Positions 6,071 through 10,839 of a DNA stretch of 10,839 bases are shown piece by piece (position 1 is the stretch's first letter; each line of letters begins with the position of its first letter). The position numbers and the translations under genes are program-made. Source of the stretch: Desulfobacteraceae bacterium. Its GTDB lineage: Bacteria > Desulfobacterota > Desulfobacteria > Desulfobacterales > SURF-15. The DNA is taken from NCBI GenBank assembly GCA_003599475.1, contig QZKK01000174.1:1-10839 (forward strand), in the 5' to 3' direction. The notes beneath the pieces were generated by a model, which saw only the letters and a list, made by a program, of their open reading frames with translations, did no database searches and had not been told where the DNA came from.

Positions 6071-6487
6071 TTACCGGATGCGCCTGAATGCAATGGGGCC
6101 GGACCAATTTCCCGAAGTCGATCGGGCATTCCCTGAAAGCGTATTTCCATCGTCAGACAGAGTGAGGGTCATCGTTCCTGCAGGTTCCCACCCCTGAGGC
6201 ACCGCCTGAATGGAATAGCGGTAGTTCAACCGGATCGAACCCCCGTCGAATTCACCTGCGGCATACCAGACCTCCCTCTTCTCATCGGTCTGGCTGAAAC
6301 CGAGCGCTCTGATTTCGTTTTTCTCCTGGTAGATGATGGTCAGATTGTGCGGATCCGCGCTCGTGGTCTTTTCCCAGAGCCCATTCAGATCGGCGGAGAC
6401 GGATGCTTCAGCAAAAACCAAGCCGAGGAAGAGAGAAGCGGCAAGAAAGAAAACATGTTCCATCCCCCATGATGCTCGAGATTTCAC
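6071..6487 (-). CDS. Small exported protein of unknown function
   Basis: The 138-residue product has a signal peptide (basic start, hydrophobic HVFFLAASLFLGLVFAEA, cleavage probably after ASVSA at residue 32), leaving about 106 mature residues. The mature part (LNGLW..., LTLSDDGNTLSGNA..., SGPIAFRR) reads as short beta strands joined by Gly/Asn/Asp turns, like small extracytoplasmic beta-barrel or lipocalin-like proteins, but no family was recognised. There are no cysteines. A GTG at 6487 is preferred: it is three bases after the stop of the HSA32-like gene, whose last codons supply AAAGGG as ribosome site, so translation is probably coupled. The in-frame ATG at residue 9 lacks a well-spaced site. 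It is the last gene of the three-gene minus-strand operon. Confidence 0.8.
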   Translation of the reverse strand: MKSRASWGMEHVFFLAASLFLGLVFAEASVSADLNGLWEKTTSADPHNLTIIYQEKNEIRALGFSQTDEKREVWYAAGEFDGGSIRLNYRYSIQAVPQGWEPAGTMTLTLSDDGNTLSGNARSTSGNWSGPIAFRRIR

Positions 6488-6490
6488 ATC

Positions 6491-7327
6491 CTACCCTTTG
6501 AAGGTGAGCACCCTCCCCCAGAGGCTCTTTGTTCCCCAGATCCCGCGGCGCAGGGTTTCCAGATGCACGATCTGGCTGTGGTCCACGAACAGGTTGATTT
6601 CAGGACCGTAATTTTTGACATACCATGCGAATACCTCGGGCTCGGCCGCCTCGAACATCGTCTTTTCCACTCCCAGGGCCTTGATGAATTTGGATACGAC
6701 ATCGGTACGCCAGTTCTTTACATTCTCGGTGATCCCCTCGGATTCGATCATGATCATGTAGGCTCCTGCATCCAGGAACCGCTTTGCCTGTTCGATCACC
6801 CATTCGGGGTCCCGCGTCCCCTCCGCTTCCAGTTCTTCCACCGAGGTCGCCCCGCCCGCTCCGAACTGGATGCCGACTTCAGGCTTTGCCTTCAGCCCCT
6901 CCTTATGAACCGCCTCGACCAGCCTGAGCCAATCCTCGTGGGGAAGTGTAATGAATCCGCTGGAAAGCTCGATGATGTCGAAACCGATATTCTTGCACTC
7001 CTGGATATACCGCTTCACGGCATCTTTGCCCTGCGTAAGAACATACTCGATGAAGCCGCCTGTCGAGACCAGGACATCGAATTCATGCGCCAGTTCGATG
7101 ATCTCCTGAAGCGCCTGCCGGGGCATGAGGGTAAAGGAGCCGGCCGCAAATTTCAGTGAATCGACATGTCCTCCCATGGTTTCCAGGATGTCCCTCAGGT
7201 AACCGGGGCCCATCGGAGTGTAATAGGGGCCCCGGATCTCGGTGATGCCTCTATTCCGCGGTTTCGACTGGCGGGCGTTCATCCGGATGAAATCGAAGGG
7301 ATTTTCGAACTTTTCTGCTTTGCTCAT
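6491..7327 (-). CDS. ComA/HSA32 family protein (phosphosulfolactate synthase-like), HSA32 branch
   Basis: The 278-residue protein belongs to the ComA (beta-alpha)8-barrel family. ComA joins sulfite to phosphoenolpyruvate in coenzyme M synthesis. Family motifs are in order: TEIRGPYY (29-36), DSLKFAAGSFTLMP, VSTGGFIEY, GFDIIELSSG, KAKPEVG, EKTMFEAAEPE, then YGPEINLFVDHSQI and LETLRRG near the end. The wording (EIRGPYY, KFAAGSF, NLFVDHSQI) follows plant heat-stress protein HSA32 and its bacterial relatives. Several ComA active-site motifs, as I recall them for the archaeal enzyme (DKG, KFGWGT, EVGKK, ARESG), differ here. A phosphosulfolactate product should therefore not be assumed. The start overlaps the MmgE/PrpD stop as ATGA. 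No coenzyme M genes are nearby. Confidence 0.88.
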   Translation of the reverse strand: MSKAEKFENPFDFIRMNARQSKPRNRGITEIRGPYYTPMGPGYLRDILETMGGHVDSLKFAAGSFTLMPRQALQEIIELAHEFDVLVSTGGFIEYVLTQGKDAVKRYIQECKNIGFDIIELSSGFITLPHEDWLRLVEAVHKEGLKAKPEVGIQFGAGGATSVEELEAEGTRDPEWVIEQAKRFLDAGAYMIMIESEGITENVKNWRTDVVSKFIKALGVEKTMFEAAEPEVFAWYVKNYGPEINLFVDHSQIVHLETLRRGIWGTKSLWGRVLTFKG

Positions 7328-8709
7328 GACTCTGCGCTCCTGTCGGTTCTTGAACCGAATTCCAGCAGCCCGACCAGATCGGATGTTTCGGCATCTTCCA
7401 GGCGGGCGACGGTATCGATGATTCGTTTCTGCACGGCCCCCTCCGTATGGGGGGCGCTGAGATGGTTAAACTTCCTGACGACCTGCTCCCAGGACATGGG
7501 ACGGGCGTGGAACCCTTCATACCCTTTTTTTTCCTTCTCCAGACGCTCGCCCCCCTCGAGGAAAACGGTGATCCGGGTCGGCATCTCTTCCGGAAACCGG
7601 CGGCTGTAATCGCCATTGGGCCGGACGATCACTTTCTGGAGGAGATCCTGTATATCGCTTCTCTCGATCCGGTCGGGATGATACTGCTCGGGCATCACGT
7701 TTCCATCCAATACGGCTGCGGCGACCATGTACGGGAGGCTGTGATCGGCCTCTTCCTTGCTCCTCACCCGGGTCTTGTCTCCTTCCTCCCCGCCCCCGAT
7801 GATATGAAAGGCCACGTCGAAAATGTCGATTTCGATTTTTTCGATGCGCTCGGGGGTAAATCCGGATTCGGCTTTTAGCTCCAAGATCCCTTCGATCGAA
7901 GGCTGCGAATGAATCTCCGCGTTGTATTTCTTGATGATTGTTTTCCGTATCGCCTCGAGATCGCCCATTGACCAATTCACCTCGAAGGGACCGGCAATCG
8001 AATCCATAAATCCCTTGTTGCCTTCGAAAACCTCCATGGGCCCTGTGATCCCCCGCATCGCCAGGAAAGCCGCGTTTGCAGCGCCGAATGCGGTAAACGG
8101 GAAAGCGAGCCCCTTCCAATGGGAAAGTCTGCCGGTGCGGGTCACGCGGAGGGCGTTTGTCGCCGTGCCGGAGATGGCGATCGCATGCGCGGTCTGCTTT
8201 GCACCCAGTCCCAGCGCTTTGGAGACGCCTGCGGCAACCGAGTAGCTCCCTTGCACGGTATGGTCGAAGCCCCGTTGGCGTACAGGCGCCACATCGCTCA
8301 GGCGGCACTGGACAAGATAGGCCGCAGCCAGTGCGGTCAGCAGTTTTTTCCCGCTCGCTTTCGCGTATTCGGAGGCAGCCAGCACGGCTGCCAGGTTGTC
8401 GCTCGGATGACAGGTTTCTCCTTTGGCGAGGTAGCTGTCGTTGAAATCGAGGTAGCGAACCAGCGCGCCATTGTATAGCGTCGCATGATCCGGAGGGGCC
8501 TTTCCGCCGCCGATCAGCGTGCAGTAGCCGAATCCGCCGAAATCCTCCACCTGGGCGCGAATTCTTTGGATGGGATCCCCCTTCAATGCTCCGATGGCGC
8601 AGCCAAGAGAATCCAGCACCCTGATTTTCAATTCCTTCCGTACTTCATGGGATAGATCCTCGTAGGAAATTTCCGTGATAAACCGAGCCAAGTTTTCAAC
8701 GAGCGTCAT
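7324..8709 (-). CDS. MmgE/PrpD family protein
   Basis: The 461-residue protein has the full length of the MmgE/PrpD family, which includes 2-methylcitrate dehydratase, cis-aconitate decarboxylase and iminodisuccinate epimerase; all act on small polycarboxylates in the cytoplasm. The N-terminal helical domain begins LVENLARFI. The signature LVRYLDFNDS...HPSDNL gives D88 and H101. RGFDHTVQGS gives H150 and SHWKG gives K199, matching positions reported as catalytic in cis-aconitate decarboxylase. The smaller alpha/beta lid domain follows from about residue 250. ATG 8709 is chosen because GAGGGAG lies just upstream; the frame from 8763 adds 18 acidic residues that do not look family-like. It is the first gene of the operon, with a four-base overlap to the HSA32-like gene. 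Reaction and substrate are unknown. Confidence 0.9.
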   Translation of the reverse strand: MTLVENLARFITEISYEDLSHEVRKELKIRVLDSLGCAIGALKGDPIQRIRAQVEDFGGFGYCTLIGGGKAPPDHATLYNGALVRYLDFNDSYLAKGETCHPSDNLAAVLAASEYAKASGKKLLTALAAAYLVQCRLSDVAPVRQRGFDHTVQGSYSVAAGVSKALGLGAKQTAHAIAISGTATNALRVTRTGRLSHWKGLAFPFTAFGAANAAFLAMRGITGPMEVFEGNKGFMDSIAGPFEVNWSMGDLEAIRKTIIKKYNAEIHSQPSIEGILELKAESGFTPERIEKIEIDIFDVAFHIIGGGEEGDKTRVRSKEEADHSLPYMVAAAVLDGNVMPEQYHPDRIERSDIQDLLQKVIVRPNGDYSRRFPEEMPTRITVFLEGGERLEKEKKGYEGFHARPMSWEQVVRKFNHLSAPHTEGAVQKRIIDTVARLEDAETSDLVGLLEFGSRTDRSAES

Positions 8710-9021
8710 TTCTCCCTCTTTCTCATCGGCAAAATCGGAATCACAGACCGGTTCGAAGTTCACCGCAGAATCGCCCTGTGCAGGTGAAATCCCTTTTCAA
8801 CCGGCCTCTGTTTTCTGTTCGTTTTTAAAGAAGTATGCTTGGAAAATTCGGCAGGCAATAGGATGAATCATGTAAGTTCCGCCCGAATCCGCTGTATAAG
8901 GGAATTCCCGGTTCATCCGGTTCATCCCCTTGTTTTCTGTTGATTTCCTGAATCTAAAATCATAAATCTGATCTAAAATCTAAAATCTAAACTCTAAAAT
9001 CAAAGAGGGGGGATTCATCGC
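8710..9021. other. Divergent intergenic region with tandem repeats
   Basis: This gap should hold the promoters of the MmgE/PrpD operon (minus) and the amidase gene (plus); no near-consensus pair was clear enough to call. It contains a tandem nine-base repeat, CCGGTTCAT twice (8908-8925), and an array of ATCTAAA-type units (8951-9001) just before the amidase ribosome site. Confidence 0.6.
8951..9001. repeat. AT-rich ATCTAAA tandem repeat array
   Basis: At least five copies of a TCTAAAA/ATCTAAA unit, some adjacent (ATCTAAAATCTAAAATCTAA) and some diverged (ACTCTAAAATC). The last copy ends a few bases before AGAGGGGGG, the presumed amidase ribosome site. Confidence 0.75.
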
Positions 9022-10608
9022 GTGAAGCATTCGGATCTATGTTACTCCGGTGCGCAGACATTGTCTCAACGGTTATCGAAAGGCGATCTGTCGCCGGTTG
9101 AGCTTGTCGAAGCGTTCTTGGAGCGGATCGACACCTTGAACGACACACTCAAGGTATTTATCCACATCTGCCGGAAGGAGGCCTTGACCGAAGCGAGGAA
9201 GGCGGAAGCCGAAATCAGGAGCGGGAGCTATCGGGGGCCGCTCCACGGAATGCCGCTGGCCTATAAGGATATCTATGACGTCGCAGGGCTCCCCATGACA
9301 GGCGGATCCAAACTGCTAAAGGGCTATGTTTCCGAAGAGGATTCTGCGGTGGCCGCAAACTTGCGCCGTGCAGGGGCCGTCTGCATCGGAAAGCTCAACA
9401 CATGGGAGTTTGCCTCAGGCGGCATGGAATTGATCGGTGATGCCCGAAACCCATGGAACACGGAGCTTGTCACCGGCGGCTCCAGTTCGGGTTCCGGGGC
9501 GGCGGTGGCAGCCGGCCTGGTCCCTCTGGCCACCGGAACCGACACGGGGGGCTCTGTTCGGGATCCTGCGGCTTTTTGTGGAATCGTCGGATTGAAGCCC
9601 GCTTTCGGGCGTCTCGATACCCGTGGGATCATCCCGCTTTCCTGGAGCCTGGATCATCCCGGACCCCTGGCACGGACGGTCGCAGATGCGGCGATGCTCT
9701 TCTATGGGATGGCCGGGGAACCGATGCCGGAAGGACTCTTTTCGTTTTTCGCAAACCCGAAGGGACATCTCAGAGGCGTTCGCATCGGCATCCCCGGAAA
9801 CTTCTTCTTCGAGCACTCGGACCCGCAGGTCTCCGACCTGATCCGGGCGGCCGTTTCCCACATGCAGTCTTTAGGGGCTTCGGTTCAGGAAATCGAGCTT
9901 CCCTTTGTCGAGTACGGGCCTGCGGCTTCTTTCACCATTGCCTACATCGAATCGCTTGCATTCCATCGCGAATGCTTCTTTAAACACGCTTCCGACTATA
10001 CACCCGCTTTCATCGGTAAAATTTCGAGTGCAGCCTTTCTGAACGCATCCGACCACCTGACTTCCGAACGAATCCGACAGCGGGTGACCCGGGGTTTTCT
10101 CGATGCGCTTTCTGCAGTCGACATCATCGTCACCCCGATGACCGCCTTTCCGCCTCATCCGATCGGAAGCCCGCCCCCGCAATCGCATGTGACAAGCTTT
10201 GCACGGCCCGTCAGTCTCACCGGGTTGCCGGCCATGTCGATTCCCTGCGGTTTTACGTCTTCGGATCTCCCGGTAAACATGCAATGGATCGCCCGCGCAG
10301 ACGAAGAGGAAGAACTTTTCCGCACCGGACATATTTACGAGCAGTCCGCCGGGTGGCACACCCGCAGGCCTCCCATCGACTCGGGTCCGGTCTGGACCCC
10401 TCCTCTGCCGAAACATCCGGCGGTAAAGGGAATCGATGCCCAATGGGTGCTCGATACCGCACGTCAAAACGGCCTTACCTTCGTGGACGGCCCCATGGCG
10501 GAACAGATCGCAGTCAATGTCTCATCCGTCAAGTCGGTCCTGGGGGAAGCCGCCGAAAGGCTGAGGGGGTTTGAACCGGAAAACCTCTGGGAAAGGTATA
10601 TCGTATAG
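9022..10608 (+). CDS. Amidase signature family enzyme with extra C-terminal domain
   Basis: The 528-residue protein carries the complete amidase catalytic triad, Ser-cisSer-Lys: K82 in LAYKDIYD, S154 in TGGSSSGSG and nucleophile S178 in TDTGGSVRDPA, with the usual 24-residue spacing between the serines. The family hydrolyses amides or carbamates, or forms GatA of the Glu-tRNA amidotransferase. The C-terminal core ends with the typical WHTRRPP (445-451). About 75 further residues follow (about 452-528), with a helical stretch from 474 that resembles the small GatC/AtzG-type partner subunits. The start is GTG 9022, with AGAGGGGGG ending nine bases upstream; the N-terminus (SQRLSKGDLSPVELVEAFLERI) is normal for the family. 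It is divergent from the MmgE/PrpD operon. Substrate unknown; a true GatA is unlikely, with no gatB or gatC nearby. Confidence 0.92.
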   Translation: MKHSDLCYSGAQTLSQRLSKGDLSPVELVEAFLERIDTLNDTLKVFIHICRKEALTEARKAEAEIRSGSYRGPLHGMPLAYKDIYDVAGLPMTGGSKLLKGYVSEEDSAVAANLRRAGAVCIGKLNTWEFASGGMELIGDARNPWNTELVTGGSSSGSGAAVAAGLVPLATGTDTGGSVRDPAAFCGIVGLKPAFGRLDTRGIIPLSWSLDHPGPLARTVADAAMLFYGMAGEPMPEGLFSFFANPKGHLRGVRIGIPGNFFFEHSDPQVSDLIRAAVSHMQSLGASVQEIELPFVEYGPAASFTIAYIESLAFHRECFFKHASDYTPAFIGKISSAAFLNASDHLTSERIRQRVTRGFLDALSAVDIIVTPMTAFPPHPIGSPPPQSHVTSFARPVSLTGLPAMSIPCGFTSSDLPVNMQWIARADEEEELFRTGHIYEQSAGWHTRRPPIDSGPVWTPPLPKHPAVKGIDAQWVLDTARQNGLTFVDGPMAEQIAVNVSSVKSVLGEAAERLRGFEPENLWERYIV

Positions 10609-10609
10609 C

Positions 10610-10644
10610 GTTCAGCGTTCAGGGTTCAGCGTTCAGGGTTCAGC
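10610..10644. repeat. Five tandem 7-bp repeats GTTCAGC/GTTCAGG
   Basis: GTTCAGC and GTTCAGG alternate (C, G, C, G, C) without spacers, starting two bases after the amidase stop. Equivalent to 2.5 copies of a 14-bp unit. Confidence 0.9.
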
Positions 10645-10709
10645 CCAGCCGCCGGCGGGCCAGTTTGATCAAAGCATGAAACTTCAGCCCATTTTTCCCC
10701 CTCCCCCTA

Positions 10710-10765
10710 CCCCTCCCACCCGGGGAGGGGAGCTTTTGATTCCCTCCCCCTTCGATGGGGGAGGG
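10710..10765. repeat. Two GC-rich hairpins, CCCTCCCC type
   Basis: CCCCTCCC (10710-10717) pairs with GGGAGGGG (10723-10730). CCCTCCCCC (10742-10750) pairs perfectly with GGGGGAGGG (10757-10765) across a six-base loop. They lie about 100 bases past the amidase stop and could help end its transcript, but no T-run follows. They resemble a common dispersed intergenic repeat in GC-rich bacteria. Confidence 0.75.
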
Positions 10766-10839
10766 CCAGGGTGGGGGTGATTGGTGAAGTTTCTCACGAG
10801 CGCGGCCGCTGAAGCGCCCAGTTTGATCGAGTCAGAAAC

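Larger units (their letters stand above)
10609..10839. other. Right-end intergenic DNA
   Basis: Apart from the tandem repeat and hairpins listed separately, no gene was recognised to the right edge. Short ORFs here run through the repeats and are not credible. Confidence 0.6.

Noticed and set aside
6563..7159. 198-codon plus-strand ORF
   Set aside because: It is antisense to the HSA32-like gene, whose family motifs run along the whole opposite frame.
6491..7327. Coenzyme M biosynthesis locus
   Set aside because: Only a ComA-family member is present. Its motifs follow the HSA32 branch and no other coenzyme M genes are in the window.
10610..10644. CRISPR-like array
   Set aside because: Seven-base units are directly adjacent with no spacers, so this is a simple tandem repeat.

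Overview
The window looks like a chromosomal segment of a Gram-negative anaerobe of the Desulfobacterota type (sulfate-reducing or syntrophic). This is an inference from three things: the IHF-alpha-like protein has the sequence style of that group, the genes carry strong Shine-Dalgarno sites and GC-rich codons, and almost every intergenic gap holds a short dispersed repeat. No rRNA, tRNA, CRISPR array, integrase or transposase was recognised.

Left part (1-1250, visibly more AT-rich). A RelA/SpoT alarmone-synthetase-type gene runs off the left edge on the minus strand. Its ATG overlaps the stop of a 57-codon ORF. After about 300 bases without a gene comes an IHF-alpha-like gene with an internal seven-residue deletion and an altered C-terminus. 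This part may be acquired or decaying DNA.

Middle (1480-5725). An exported protein with two DJ-1/PfpI domains lies on the minus strand; its N-terminal domain has lost the usual catalytic positions. About 470 bases of divergent intergenic DNA with a promoter candidate separate it from a plus-strand pair: a DUF1611/DgcN-type P-loop protein and an enolase-superfamily dipeptide epimerase. Such a pair matches the DgcN-DgcA D-glutamate catabolic unit, but the epimerase has Glu where Glu-specific enzymes have Arg. A long inverted repeat of CACAGAG units lies between the two genes.

Right part (5718-10608). A 48-residue protein with a symmetric six-cysteine pattern converges on the epimerase gene. 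A tight minus-strand operon follows, read right to left: MmgE/PrpD family protein, a ComA-family protein of the plant HSA32 type (ATGA overlap), then a small exported protein (3-base gap). Divergent from it is an amidase-signature enzyme with an extra C-terminal helical region. The MmgE/PrpD, HSA32-like and amidase genes probably act on one small carboxylate or amide substrate, but it cannot be named from sequence. The right end holds GTTCAGC/G tandem repeats and two GC-rich hairpins.
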